From Clostridiales bacterium (GTDB lineage Bacteria; Bacillota; Clostridia; Clostridiales; Clostridiaceae): DNA of 33,589 nt. The notes under the pieces are model-generated. The model did not search any database. It was not told the origin of the DNA and saw nothing but the letters and a program-made list of their open reading frames with translations. Positions 1 through 7,666 of this stretch are shown here, one piece after another. The stretch lies in contig JAGHEJ010000054.1 of assembly GCA_017889345.1 (NCBI GenBank), forward strand, positions 1 through 33,589, in the 5' to 3' direction. The translations under genes and the position numbers were made by a program. Position 1 is the first letter of the stretch. Every line of letters starts with the position of its first letter.

Positions 1-91
1 CCCCTTCCCATTCCGAACAGGCAGGTTAAGCTACATTGTGCTGATGGTACTTTAGGGTTACCCCTATGGAAGAGTAAGTCATCGCCAGTTT
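1..91 (+). rRNA. rrf: 5S ribosomal RNA, 3' part
   Basis: The start of the window carries the conserved 5S core (CCCATTCCGAACA, then GTTAAGCT, GATGGTACT and the closing CGCCAG near 83-88). The 5' end lies outside the window, so the gene is partial. A strong hairpin follows directly, as expected at the end of an rRNA operon. The exact 3' end is uncertain by a few bases. Confidence 0.93.
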
Positions 92-97
92 TCTTTT

Positions 98-128
98 AGA
101 AGTAAGAGCTACTGCTCTTACTTCTTTT
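98..128 (+). terminator. Terminator of the rRNA operon
   Basis: A perfect 12-bp stem (98-109 with 114-125) and a 4-base loop are followed by TTT on the + strand. On the minus strand no T run follows, so it works mainly for the rRNA. It touches the stop codon of the convergent femX-like gene (127-129). Confidence 0.85.
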
Positions 129-1473
129 ATTTTCTCTGGAATATTGAATTTCTAATTTCTTTAAACTTTGGGAATAATTTTTTGAACATAAAAAATGTGC
201 CTTTATTATTTACAAGAGTATACTCTCCAATAAATTCTACAAAATCTCCATTAAACATTTTTTTGAATTTATAAAGTCCATATAAAGGATTGTTTTCATC
301 TAAGTCTCCAGATACACCTCTAAAGTCATATATTTCACAATCGTTATCAATGCTATCTTTTATCATTGAATATTGCATAAGAAAGTTTGGCATTGTATCT
401 CTTAATACGTTGTGAGATGCTCCGTATAAATACCAAGCTTTATTTCCCCAATAGAGATATATGGCCCCCGATAGATATATTTCTTTATTTTTGTAACTAG
501 AAATTGTAATAAGTTTATTTTCAAGAGAATCTATTTGAGAATTATTTAAGGATAATTCTTTTTTAAGAGATTTAATTTTTTGATTAGTTTTATCTAGTTT
601 TTTTTCATCAATAATATCTTTTAAAGATTCCTCAAGTTTAATTAGTTTAATATTTAAATTATCAATATTTGATTTACACTTATTTATTTTATGATATATG
701 TTGTTCTTATCTTTTTCGTAAGAATATTTAACTAAGAATAATTTACAATATGGATTTAAATGTTTCATCATATTGTGGAAGTATTCTTCTTTACGCACTA
801 TAAAATTATCTCGTTTTCCTGTTATATCCATAAGTTCTTGGAAAATTTTAAGTTTCTCCTCAGGAAGAGTGTCAAATGTATAATTTTCTACGGTGAGCCC
901 ACGTTCAATTCCTAATTTTATGTTATAACGAGCTTTACTTGAAAAATGTTTTAAAATATTCAGTTTTAACTCTTCTTTTGAATTATTTTCATAAATATTT
1001 TTAAGATTTAATCTAAATACAAAGTTTGGTTGAATATTTTCAAAGTTTTTAGAGGAATTTTTAATATATCCAAGGGATTCTAACATAGAAGATATTTTTA
1101 GTCCATTTTCTAATTGATTGTTATTTTCACTTAAATGAATGTCTGGATCAATTGTTATGAAAGATATCTTATTTTGTTTTGAGAATTGTTTTAAGAATTC
1201 TGTGAAAGATTCAACTAATTTTTCATTTTCATAATTGCATACAAATCCACGAGGTATGTATCCTATTTTAGAATTTATCATAGGAATTTTTCTCATAAGA
1301 ATTACGCATGATAAAATTATGTTATTATTTTCATCAAAGCCTAGTATAGATTTATTTTCCCATTCATTTTTAAATATTGCCCAATTTGAGCTTTGAAAAA
1401 TATGTCCTTTAGGAGAATTAAACGAAAAGTCATCTAATTCTTTAGAATTAATTTCTTTAAATGTGTAATTCAC
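127..1473 (-). CDS. FemX/FemAB-type lipid II aminoacyltransferase
   Basis: The 448-residue cytosolic protein resembles the FemABX family, which uses aminoacyl-tRNA to build the interpeptide bridge on lipid II. The N-terminal part contains the family-like GHIFQSSNWAIFK segment and a GYIPRGF stretch. A predicted coiled-coil insertion rich in K, E, L and N lies at about residues 250-325, as in FemA/FemX, where it forms the helical arm. The second GNAT-like half resumes with a YLYGAS motif and ends near residue 430 (YDFRGVSG, then YGLYKFKKMF). The GTG start is supported by AAGGAG seven bases upstream. A good promoter lies at 1506-1534. It is transcribed toward the rRNA end. Which amino acid is added cannot be told from sequence. 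Confidence 0.88.
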   Translation of the reverse strand: MNYTFKEINSKELDDFSFNSPKGHIFQSSNWAIFKNEWENKSILGFDENNNIILSCVILMRKIPMINSKIGYIPRGFVCNYENEKLVESFTEFLKQFSKQNKISFITIDPDIHLSENNNQLENGLKISSMLESLGYIKNSSKNFENIQPNFVFRLNLKNIYENNSKEELKLNILKHFSSKARYNIKLGIERGLTVENYTFDTLPEEKLKIFQELMDITGKRDNFIVRKEEYFHNMMKHLNPYCKLFLVKYSYEKDKNNIYHKINKCKSNIDNLNIKLIKLEESLKDIIDEKKLDKTNQKIKSLKKELSLNNSQIDSLENKLITISSYKNKEIYLSGAIYLYWGNKAWYLYGASHNVLRDTMPNFLMQYSMIKDSIDNDCEIYDFRGVSGDLDENNPLYGLYKFKKMFNGDFVEFIGEYTLVNNKGTFFMFKKLFPKFKEIRNSIFQRK

Positions 1474-1505
1474 TTAAGTACTCCTTCCAATTATAGTCAG
1501 TTAAT

Positions 1506-1534
1506 AGTATATAGTAAAAAATTTATATTTTCAA
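1506..1534 (-). promoter_or_regulatory. Sigma-A-type promoter of the femX-like gene
   Basis: Read on minus, TTGAAA (1529-1534) is followed after exactly 17 bases by TATACT (1506-1511). It lies 33 bases upstream of the GTG start and is well placed for it. Confidence 0.6.
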
Positions 1535-1560
1535 TAATTGGTAATTATAGAGAATTATTA

Positions 1561-1592
1561 AAAAATAATAAAACCTCACCATTAGTGAGGTT
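1561..1592 (-). terminator. Terminator after abrB
   Basis: An 8-bp stem (1572-1579 with 1585-1592) with a 5-base loop is followed on minus by TTATTATTTTT. It starts six bases after the abrB stop codon. Confidence 0.8.
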
Positions 1593-1597
1593 AAAAT

Positions 1598-1843
1598 TTA
1601 TATGAAAACATTAAGTTCAGATAAACATTCTGAACAAACATTTTTTCCTTTAAAGTTATGTATTTCTTTTGCATTTCCACAAAACACACATGCAGGCTCA
1701 TATTTTTTTAAAATAATATGACCACCATCAACATAAATTTCCAATGCATCTTTTTCTGCAATATCTAAATTACGTCTTAATTCTATAGGTATAACAATTC
1801 TACCTAGTTCATCTACACGTCTTACAACACCTGTTGATTTCAT
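1598..1843 (-). CDS. abrB: AbrB/SpoVT-family transition-state regulator
   Basis: This 81-residue DNA-binding protein matches the AbrB family of transition-state regulators. Residues 1-50 form the swapped-hairpin domain, with GVVRRVDELGRIVIPIELRR as the recognisable core. The C-terminus has two CxxC pairs (C52/C55 and C70/C73), a zinc-ribbon tail common in short clostridial AbrB proteins. It is a single-gene unit with its own promoter (1901-1929), AGGAGG upstream of the ATG, and a terminator. Its targets cannot be read from the window. The next gene downstream, femX-like, has its own promoter. Confidence 0.92.
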   Translation of the reverse strand: MKSTGVVRRVDELGRIVIPIELRRNLDIAEKDALEIYVDGGHIILKKYEPACVFCGNAKEIHNFKGKNVCSECLSELNVFI

Positions 1844-1900
1844 TAAAAATAATCCTCCTAAACTTTTCCTAACAAGAACACTACTAACAATACAAACATA

Positions 1901-1929
1901 AATATATATTTTTTTGAGATAATTGTCAA
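1901..1929 (-). promoter_or_regulatory. Sigma-A promoter of abrB
   Basis: On minus, a consensus TTGACA (1924-1929), a 17-base spacer and TATATT (1901-1906) lie about 58 bases upstream of the abrB start. This is one of the best promoter matches in the window. Confidence 0.75.
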
Positions 1930-1952
1930 GAATTTACAATACAAAAAATGAC

Positions 1953-1993
1953 AAAAAAAAAGCTTGTTATACAAAATATGTATAACAGCTTTA
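1953..1993 (-). terminator. Terminator after the HesB-like selenoprotein gene
   Basis: On minus, AAGCT-GTTATAC pairs with GTATAACAAGCTT (one bulged base) across an ATATTTT loop, followed by nine T. It lies a few bases after the stop codon at 2000-2002. This supports transcription of the region as a real gene through the in-frame TGA. Confidence 0.8.
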
Positions 1994-1999
1994 TTTATT

Positions 2000-2299
2000 T
2001 TAAGAATTACAAAGTTTTGATGAAACTTTAAATGTTGTACCAAACATTCCTTTTGAGTGAGAAACAGTACAATCATCTAAAAATCCTTCAAACTCATTAT
2101 TTACAACAAAAGTTACTCCATTAATTTCGCAACTTGCATCATCATTTTTAATTTGTTCTTCCAGAACAATTGAAAAAGCAGGACCTCCTCATCCAAATCC
2201 AGCCATATTTAATCTAACATATTTTTTACCTTTTTTCTCTAATTGAGATTTTAAAAGATCACATGTTTCTGTAGATACATTTATTTTAATGTTATTCAC
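2000..2299 (-). CDS. HesB-like selenoprotein, Sec encoded by in-frame TGA
   Basis: One frame runs for 99 codons, interrupted only by TGA at 2189-2191 (codon 37 from the GTG). It translates as a HesB/IscA-like small protein with AGFG-U-GGPAFSIVLEEQ, where U is the TGA. The HesB-like selenoprotein family carries Sec at this place, aligned with the conserved HesB cysteine, so TGA is read here as selenocysteine. A SECIS-like hairpin follows (2145-2177). Additional cysteines are at codons 13, 58, 79 and 97. The presumed role is redox or iron-sulfur related but is not proven for the family. The gene overlaps the end of the vanX-like gene by 8 bases. GTG (2297-2299) is used here, but the 8-base GGGAGGTGA-type site fits an ATT at 2288-2290 better (start MKINVS). 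A terminator follows. Confidence 0.85.
2145..2177 (-). promoter_or_regulatory. Bacterial SECIS element for TGA at 2189-2191
   Basis: In the mRNA, a stem begins 12 bases after the UGA: UUUUU-C-AA-UUGUUC pairs with GAACAA-A-UU-AAAAA, giving 13 bp with one bulged base on each side. The apical loop is UGGAA and begins 26 bases after the UGA. Bacterial SECIS elements typically have a small loop with a G in its first two positions, at about this distance, so placement and loop fit. The hairpin lies within coding sequence, as usual in bacteria. Confidence 0.65.
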
Positions 2300-3035
2300 C
2301 TCCCTTCCTATTATTATTTATAATTTGAACATATTCATTTAATCCTATATTCATTACAGGATAATTAAAATGATTTATATCATCAAAGTGCCACCATTCA
2401 GTATAAATTGGTTTAAACCCATGTTTTATCATTATATTTTTAAGAAACTCTGCATTTTTAATTTGAGTAGGGTTTGCTCCAATATAGCTTCTATGAGCTT
2501 TTTCTGAAAACTCATCAAATCCTGTTGGCATATCTAGTTCATTTCCATTTAAATCCGTAAGAGTTATATCAACGGCACATGCTCTATTGTGATTTGATCC
2601 TCCCGTATAGGGATTTGCAATATAATTACTATTTGGAAGTATGTCCCACAAATTCTTTTGTATATAAAAAGGTCTATAAGCATCAAATATTTTAATTCTA
2701 TAACCTAATGATAAAAATTCATCTTGAGCATTTAAAAGTTTTTTAAGAGTTTCCTCGTGGAGAATACAAACATCTGCATCATATAAAACTTCATTTGTGA
2801 AATTATTTTTTGAAGCGTATCGTATATCGAGGATCATTTTGTGAGGAAAAGAATTTAGTAGTTTAAGACCATTTATTGAGGGGGAAGAATTTGAATCTGA
2901 AAATAATTCTTTAGGATCTGAAAAATTATTTATTATGATTTTTTGATTAATATCCATAGCACTATTATGAATTAAATTTATTCCTCCTAGAAATAAAGAT
3001 ATTATAATTATAAATACACTAATAATTAAATTCAA
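2292..3035 (-). CDS. VanX/DdpX-like D-Ala-D-Ala dipeptidase (M15D), membrane-anchored
   Basis: The zinc peptidase resembles family M15D, which cleaves D-Ala-D-Ala. Visible motifs, numbered from the TTG start: YRP around R121, the zinc motif SNHNRACAVD with H149 and D156, and EWWHF with catalytic E213 and zinc ligand H216. A hydrophobic segment at residues 2-18 predicts an N-terminal anchor, so the domain probably faces outside. A longer frame to ATG 3062 exists, but that ATG has no ribosome binding site and sits beside the upstream terminator. AAGGTGA at 3041-3047 points to TTG at 3033-3035, giving 247 residues. No vanH, vanA or sensor genes are nearby, so a wall-turnover role is likelier than glycopeptide resistance. 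Its last codons carry the ribosome binding site of the selenoprotein gene. Confidence 0.85.
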   Translation of the reverse strand: MNLIISVFIIIISLFLGGINLIHNSAMDINQKIIINNFSDPKELFSDSNSSPSINGLKLLNSFPHKMILDIRYASKNNFTNEVLYDADVCILHEETLKKLLNAQDEFLSLGYRIKIFDAYRPFYIQKNLWDILPNSNYIANPYTGGSNHNRACAVDITLTDLNGNELDMPTGFDEFSEKAHRSYIGANPTQIKNAEFLKNIMIKHGFKPIYTEWWHFDDINHFNYPVMNIGLNEYVQIINNNRKGGE

Positions 3036-3060
3036 TATCATCACCTTATAAATATTTTGC

Positions 3061-3101
3061 ATTAAAACAAAAAAACTATGTAAACAAGTTTACATAGTTT
3101 T
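3061..3101 (-). terminator. Terminator after the first LCP gene
   Basis: A 14-bp perfect stem (3072-3085 with 3088-3101) with a 2-base loop is followed on minus by TTTGTTTTAAT. It overlaps the LCP stop codon by two bases and lies between the LCP and vanX-like genes, so the two are probably separate units or coupled by read-through. Confidence 0.75.
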
Positions 3102-4110
3102 AATTAGTAGGAAGAATATCGTGGTATATATAATTGTATAATTTATCTTTTGTAGATTCCTTATCAAAGGTTAAATACCATACACCATTTATTATTTTTC
3201 CACCATCATCATAATCTCCTTCAAAAGGTACTCGAGTTTGTTCGATTTCATATCCCCCTAAGAGAAGATTTGCTCCAATAGATAAAATTTCATTTAAAGA
3301 TAAACTAGTTTCTATGGAATCTATATATTTTTCAATTAAATTTATTAGCTTTAACGGTGACATTGTCGTAGCTTTATCAATCATAGCTAAAATTACTTTT
3401 CTTTGTCTGTTTGTTCTTTCAAAATCCCCATCACCAACAGAACGAATTCGAGCATATGAAAGTGCTTGTATTCCAGATAGAGTTTGAACTCCAGCTTCTT
3501 TTATGGTGTGATCTCCAGATACTCCTAAAAGAGATTGATTTTCTTTAATGTATTTATTAATATTTGGGATTTCTTCTTGTTTTATATCAAGTTCCACTCC
3601 ACCTAAGTCATCTATTATTTTTGGGACATTAAAAAAGTCTAGAGAAATATAGTCTTCTATGGCAAGATCGAAGGTATTGTTTAATGTTTTAATAGATAGT
3701 GAAGGACCTCCATAATAATATGCGTGATTTAATTTATCTTTTCCAACACCGTCTATATTTACATAAATATCTCTCATAACAGAAATAAGTTTTACCTTTT
3801 TTATTGATGGATCTATTGTAACAAGCATTATAGCATCAGATCTTGGAGTTTCATCTTTATTTCTTCTATCAAGACCAAAAGCAGCAAGGGTTATTATTTT
3901 ATCCTTTGGAATTTCTTGAAGATTGTTTAATGAATTTTCACTTATACCTAAATCATTTTTATCTAGTTTATTTTCATTAGATGATATTTTAGATAATAGT
4001 TTTAAACTTTTACCTGTGAAAAATCCTCCAATAAGCAAAATTATAACAACAAATATTGATAAAATTATTTTAACTAAGTTTTTAATCTGCTTAGCATCTT
4101 TATTAAGCAT
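3100..4110 (-). CDS. LytR-CpsA-Psr (LCP) family wall-polymer ligase
   Basis: LCP enzymes transfer lipid-linked polymers such as capsule or teichoic acid to peptidoglycan outside the membrane. This 336-residue protein has a short cytosolic tail, one membrane segment (about 11-31) and an LCP catalytic domain at about 71-240. Visible conserved residues are TPRSD (R90, D92), VMRD (R113, D114), DKLNHAYYYGG, and the RIRxxGDGDFERTNRQR block (R221, R223, D229, R232, R235), which bind pyrophosphate and Mg in characterised members. It starts at ATG after GAGGG. It is a paralogue of the LCP at 10064-11050. The two flank the first group of polysaccharide genes, so both probably act on that polymer. Confidence 0.93.
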   Translation of the reverse strand: MLNKDAKQIKNLVKIILSIFVVIILLIGGFFTGKSLKLLSKISSNENKLDKNDLGISENSLNNLQEIPKDKIITLAAFGLDRRNKDETPRSDAIMLVTIDPSIKKVKLISVMRDIYVNIDGVGKDKLNHAYYYGGPSLSIKTLNNTFDLAIEDYISLDFFNVPKIIDDLGGVELDIKQEEIPNINKYIKENQSLLGVSGDHTIKEAGVQTLSGIQALSYARIRSVGDGDFERTNRQRKVILAMIDKATTMSPLKLINLIEKYIDSIETSLSLNEILSIGANLLLGGYEIEQTRVPFEGDYDDGGKIINGVWYLTFDKESTKDKLYNYIYHDILPTN

Positions 4111-4144
4111 AGCGTTTACCCTCTAATAATAAATTAATTTTTAA

Positions 4145-4173
4145 AGTATATCATAAATTTTTTATAAATGAAA
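4145..4173 (-). promoter_or_regulatory. Probable promoter of the first LCP gene
   Basis: On minus, an extended -10 element TGATATACT (TATACT at 4145-4150) lies 35 bases upstream of the ATG. The -35 match (TTTCAT, 17 bases away) is poor, which is tolerable with an extended -10. Confidence 0.45.
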
Positions 4174-4177
4174 CATT

Positions 4178-5212
4178 TTACACAATACCAAGAAGTAACT
4201 TTTTAGTGATATTAAATTTTCTTAAAAAATATTTTGAAACAATAATAGGAGTAAATCCTAGTAAAAGTGAAATTAAAACAACGAAATTATAATTTAAGTT
4301 TAATATTTGTGAAAAGAGAATTCTACTAAATATTTGTGGAAACCAAGAAAGTAAATAAATATCAAAACTATATTTGCTTAATGTGTTTAATGAAGAAGAC
4401 AATATATTATGTTTTTTAAATCTACAAATTAGTATGCAAATTATAAAAGAGATATATATACCTAAGAATGATTTTAATATGTACAACATATTTGAAAATA
4501 TGTTTTGAAAATTAAGGGAAATATTTAAAAGGAAAATAATACTTGGTATTAAAATTAAGAAAATGGAGTTTGCTATATTAAATTTAAAATTTAAAATCTC
4601 CTCTCTCTTTTTCATATAAAATTCTCTTATGTAAATTCCAACAAAGAAATATATTGAGTAATTAAAAATTGTAGAGATTCCCATGAAAGTTATGTTATCT
4701 ATTTTAAGTGACGATAATGTGAAAAATAATATTAAAACAACATATTTATTCATTTTAATAACTAATGGAGCGAATAGGAAAATTAAAAATAATACATATA
4801 TGAACCAGAAAAATATTATTGGATTATTCCAGGGGTAGAAAAATATATCTATTAAAATTTCACTTGGAACAACTTTTCTCTCTGAAAAATTATTTAAAAG
4901 AAGTTTTATAGGAATTGTTATAAAACTTATTGTAAAGTATGGAATCATAAGTTTTTTAAATTTATTTGAGATAAATTCTCTATACTCTTTAAAGGAATTT
5001 ATATTTAGGATTTTGTATGCAAAAAATCCGGAGATCATAATAAAAAGAGGCATATGAAATGAGTAAATAAGTGAGTGAATGTATTTATATATAGAAATAT
5101 TTGTTTCATCTATAAATGGAAAAGAATGACCAAGTACGACTAAAAATATTCCAATTCCTCTTAAGTAATTAAACTCTTTTAAAGTTGGTTTATTTTTAAT
5201 GAGATTATCCAT
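4178..5212 (-). CDS. Acyltransferase-3 family membrane O-acyltransferase
   Basis: The 344-residue multi-spanning protein resembles the acyltransferase-3 family, which moves acyl (often acetyl) groups onto sugars of surface polymers. The N-terminus carries the family signature FNYLRGIGIFLVVLGHSFPF, including the conserved R and catalytic-type H, followed by FHMPLFIMISGFF. About ten hydrophobic segments fill the rest. No extracellular SGNH domain is fused. It starts at ATG with AGGAG ten bases upstream. It is divergent from the first GT4 gene and upstream of the LCP gene on the same strand, so the likely substrate is the locus polysaccharide or peptidoglycan. The acyl donor and target cannot be told from sequence. 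Confidence 0.88.
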   Translation of the reverse strand: MDNLIKNKPTLKEFNYLRGIGIFLVVLGHSFPFIDETNISIYKYIHSLIYSFHMPLFIMISGFFAYKILNINSFKEYREFISNKFKKLMIPYFTISFITIPIKLLLNNFSERKVVPSEILIDIFFYPWNNPIIFFWFIYVLFLIFLFAPLVIKMNKYVVLILFFTLSSLKIDNITFMGISTIFNYSIYFFVGIYIREFYMKKREEILNFKFNIANSIFLILIPSIIFLLNISLNFQNIFSNMLYILKSFLGIYISFIICILICRFKKHNILSSSLNTLSKYSFDIYLLSWFPQIFSRILFSQILNLNYNFVVLISLLLGFTPIIVSKYFLRKFNITKKLLLGIV

Positions 5213-5391
5213 GTTCTCTTAAACTCCTTTTGCGAATTTTAAAGTGATGATTATAGTATTTATTTTAGAACATTTTGTATACTTTTTTTATAAAAAATAA
5301 TAAAAATTAGTAATATTTATACAAAATATGTTGTTTTTTTTATATAATTAGAGAATACTAGGATAAAATGGAAAAAAGTAGGAGTGGGATT

Positions 5392-6510
5392 ATGAAAGTT
5401 GCGTTAGTACACGATTGGCTTCCGTTTATGGGTGGAGCAGAAAGAGTTGTTACGAATTTTTTAGAGGTTTTTGAAAATGCACCCATATATACAAGTGTGT
5501 ATAACAATGAAAAATTAGAGGGGATACTTAAAAATTATAACAATATGCACGGATCATTTCTTCAAAATATGAAAAGTGCAGTTAAGGATCATAGAAAGTT
5601 TTTTCCATTAATGCCTATGGCTTTTGAATCTTTTGATTTAAATGGATATGATGTTGTTTTAAGTAGTAGCTCTTCTTGTGCAAAAGGGGTTATAACTAGT
5701 CCTGATACTTGTCATATTTGTTATTGTCATTCCCCTATGAGATATGGTTGGGAATTTTATTATGAATACGCTAAAAATATGGGGAAGTTAAAGGGAAAAA
5801 TTACTAAATACATAATGAATTATATGAGAGTTTGGGATCGAGTATCTTCAGATAGAGTTGACTATTTTATTGCAAATTCTAAAAATGTGGCTAAAAGAAT
5901 TTGGAAACATTACAAAAGAGAAAGTGTTGTTATTCATCCTCCTGTTAGAAGTAAGTTTTTTCACATAAGTGAAAATAAAGAGGAGTACTTTTTAGTTGTG
6001 TCAAGACTTCAGGAGTATAAGAAAATCGATTTAGCAGTTGAAGTATTTAATGAACTTGATCTTCCTTTGGTTATAATAGGTGATGGTCCTATGAGAGGAG
6101 AAATTGAAAAGAAGGTTAAATCTAAAAAGATTAGACTTTTAGGAAGACAATCTGATGAGGTTATTAAGGAGTATTATAGTAAAGCTCGTGGATTTTTATT
6201 TCCAGGAGAAGAGGATTTTGGAATAACTCCTTTAGAAGCTCAAGCAAGTGGAACTCCAGTTATTGCTTGTGGAAAAGGAGGAGCTCTTGAAACTGTTATT
6301 GAAAATAAAACTGGGGTGTTTTTTAATGAGCAAACCGTTAAATCTATGAGTGAAGCTGTTAAAAGATTTAATACACTAAACTTTAATAAGAATGAAATAA
6401 GAAATCATGCTGAGAAGTTTGATGAGGAAATATTTAAACAAAAGATAGAAAAGTTTGTTAAAGAGAAGAGGGAAGAGTTTAAAAGCATTGAAAAATGGAA
6501 GGTTTTATAA
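5392..6510 (+). CDS. GT4 family glycosyltransferase
   Basis: The retaining GT-B glycosyltransferase has 372 residues from this start. The N-terminal domain opens with VALVHDWLPFMGGAERVV, typical of family 4. The C-terminal nucleotide-sugar domain has GDGPMRGEIE (about 230-239) and the EX7E motif at E274 and E282 (EDFGITPLE). It probably adds a sugar to the undecaprenyl-linked repeat unit on the cytosolic face. An ATG at 5368 is in frame, but the ATG at 5392 has AGGAG seven bases upstream and starts at the conserved strand, so it is preferred. It heads a short operon with the next GT4 and the polymerase. The donor sugar is unknown; weak similarity to mannosyltransferases is an inference. Confidence 0.9.
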   Translation: MKVALVHDWLPFMGGAERVVTNFLEVFENAPIYTSVYNNEKLEGILKNYNNMHGSFLQNMKSAVKDHRKFFPLMPMAFESFDLNGYDVVLSSSSSCAKGVITSPDTCHICYCHSPMRYGWEFYYEYAKNMGKLKGKITKYIMNYMRVWDRVSSDRVDYFIANSKNVAKRIWKHYKRESVVIHPPVRSKFFHISENKEEYFLVVSRLQEYKKIDLAVEVFNELDLPLVIIGDGPMRGEIEKKVKSKKIRLLGRQSDEVIKEYYSKARGFLFPGEEDFGITPLEAQASGTPVIACGKGGALETVIENKTGVFFNEQTVKSMSEAVKRFNTLNFNKNEIRNHAEKFDEEIFKQKIEKFVKEKREEFKSIEKWKVL

Positions 6511-6554
6511 AATGGACGTTATAAAAAATGAAATAATCTTTAAGGAGGAAGTAT

Positions 6555-7664
6555 ATGATTTTATTTAATGCACTTCAAAAGTCAATTAGTGCAGGAATTG
6601 GAAGATATAGTTTTGAGTTATCTCGTGAATTATACTCTCTTCTTAAAGAGGATATTAAAATAATAATAAGAGAAGAGGATTTAAAAGATTATTCTTTTGT
6701 TAACTCTAAGTCTCTTCTCGTATTTAAAAACATAAAAAATTCTAAGGATAGAAATTTATGTGAGCAGGTTTATTTACCAAAACTTATAAAAGATAAGTTT
6801 AGAGAGTGTGTTATTCATTATCCTGATAGTATGGCTCCCATTTTTTTAAATAGTAAGAGAATTGTTATAACTGTACATGATTTAGCTTTTAAAAGTTTAA
6901 GTGGAGCATTTACTAAGAAAACTATATTGTGGAAAAATTTTATGACAGGGGCTTCAATTAAAAAAGCAAATAGAATAATTGGAATTACAAATTTTTCAAA
7001 ATCAGAGCTTAATAAACATTATAAAAATATTTCACATAAAATTGATGTTGTTTACAATGGTTTTAATAGATTAAACAAAACAAATATTGATATGAATAAT
7101 GTTAGTTATAATATAAAGAAAGAAAGTTCAAATAAGTATATATTAACCGTAAGTACAATATCTCCACGTAAAAACATAGATACTCTTATTAAAGCTTTTA
7201 ATTTAATTAAAGATAATCATAAGGTTAATTTAATAATAGGAGGATCTAATGGATGGCTTTATGAAAGTATATATTCTCTTGTAGATTCTTTAAAATTAAA
7301 TGATAGGGTTATATTTACAGGAAGAATTAATGATGATGAGCTTAAATATTTATATAAAAATGCAAATGTTTTTGTTTATCCTTCTTTATATGAAGGATTT
7401 GGGCTTCCTCCTCTTGAATCTATGAGTTATGGAGTAAAAACCATAGTTTCAGATGTTGAATGTTTAAGAGAAGTTTCTGGAGAAACTTGTAGCTATTTTC
7501 CTCCGAAAGATGAGAGAAAATTAAGTGAGTTGTTAGATGATTTCTTTAAGAATGAAAAAGATACAAAAACTTATGATTATGAAAATATTTTAAGTAGGTA
7601 TTCTTGGGAGAAATGTGGGAAGGAAACAGTTGAGGTATATAATAAAATTTTGAGAGGGGTATAG
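6555..7664 (+). CDS. GT4 family glycosyltransferase
   Basis: This second GT-B transferase has 369 residues. The acceptor-side N-terminus shows the SISAGIGRYSFELSREL segment, and VHDLAFK appears near residue 112. The donor domain has TVSTISPRKN and the EX7E motif in YEGFGLPPLE. AAGGAGG lies upstream of the ATG. It follows the first GT4 after 44 bases and precedes the polymerase by 2 bases, so all three are co-transcribed. It should add another residue to the repeat unit. Donor and acceptor are not determinable. Confidence 0.9.
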   Translation: MILFNALQKSISAGIGRYSFELSRELYSLLKEDIKIIIREEDLKDYSFVNSKSLLVFKNIKNSKDRNLCEQVYLPKLIKDKFRECVIHYPDSMAPIFLNSKRIVITVHDLAFKSLSGAFTKKTILWKNFMTGASIKKANRIIGITNFSKSELNKHYKNISHKIDVVYNGFNRLNKTNIDMNNVSYNIKKESSNKYILTVSTISPRKNIDTLIKAFNLIKDNHKVNLIIGGSNGWLYESIYSLVDSLKLNDRVIFTGRINDDELKYLYKNANVFVYPSLYEGFGLPPLESMSYGVKTIVSDVECLREVSGETCSYFPPKDERKLSELLDDFFKNEKDTKTYDYENILSRYSWEKCGKETVEVYNKILRGV

Positions 7665-7666
7665 AG

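Noticed and set aside
1858..2076. Minus-strand ORF of 72 residues over the selenoprotein end and terminator
   Set aside because: It crosses a terminator and the selenoprotein 3' end, lacks a ribosome binding site, and looks like low-complexity translation.
2189..2191. In-frame TGA as a pseudogene-making stop
   Set aside because: The rest of the frame is intact and matches the family on both sides, the TGA sits at the known Sec position, a SECIS-like hairpin follows, and a terminator closes the gene.
2292..3062. vanX-like gene as a vancomycin resistance determinant
   Set aside because: No vanH, vanA/B-type ligase or VanRS pair is present in the window. Family membership alone does not support resistance.
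5320..5348. Possible promoter before the first GT4 gene (TATAAT at 5343-5348)
   Set aside because: The -10 is consensus, but no credible -35 or extended -10 lies at the right distance in this AT-rich tract. It may be real but is not separable from background.
6511..6567. Short ORF (ATG after the first GT4 gene, 18 codons)
   Set aside because: No ribosome binding site of its own and it overlaps the Shine-Dalgarno and start of the next GT4.
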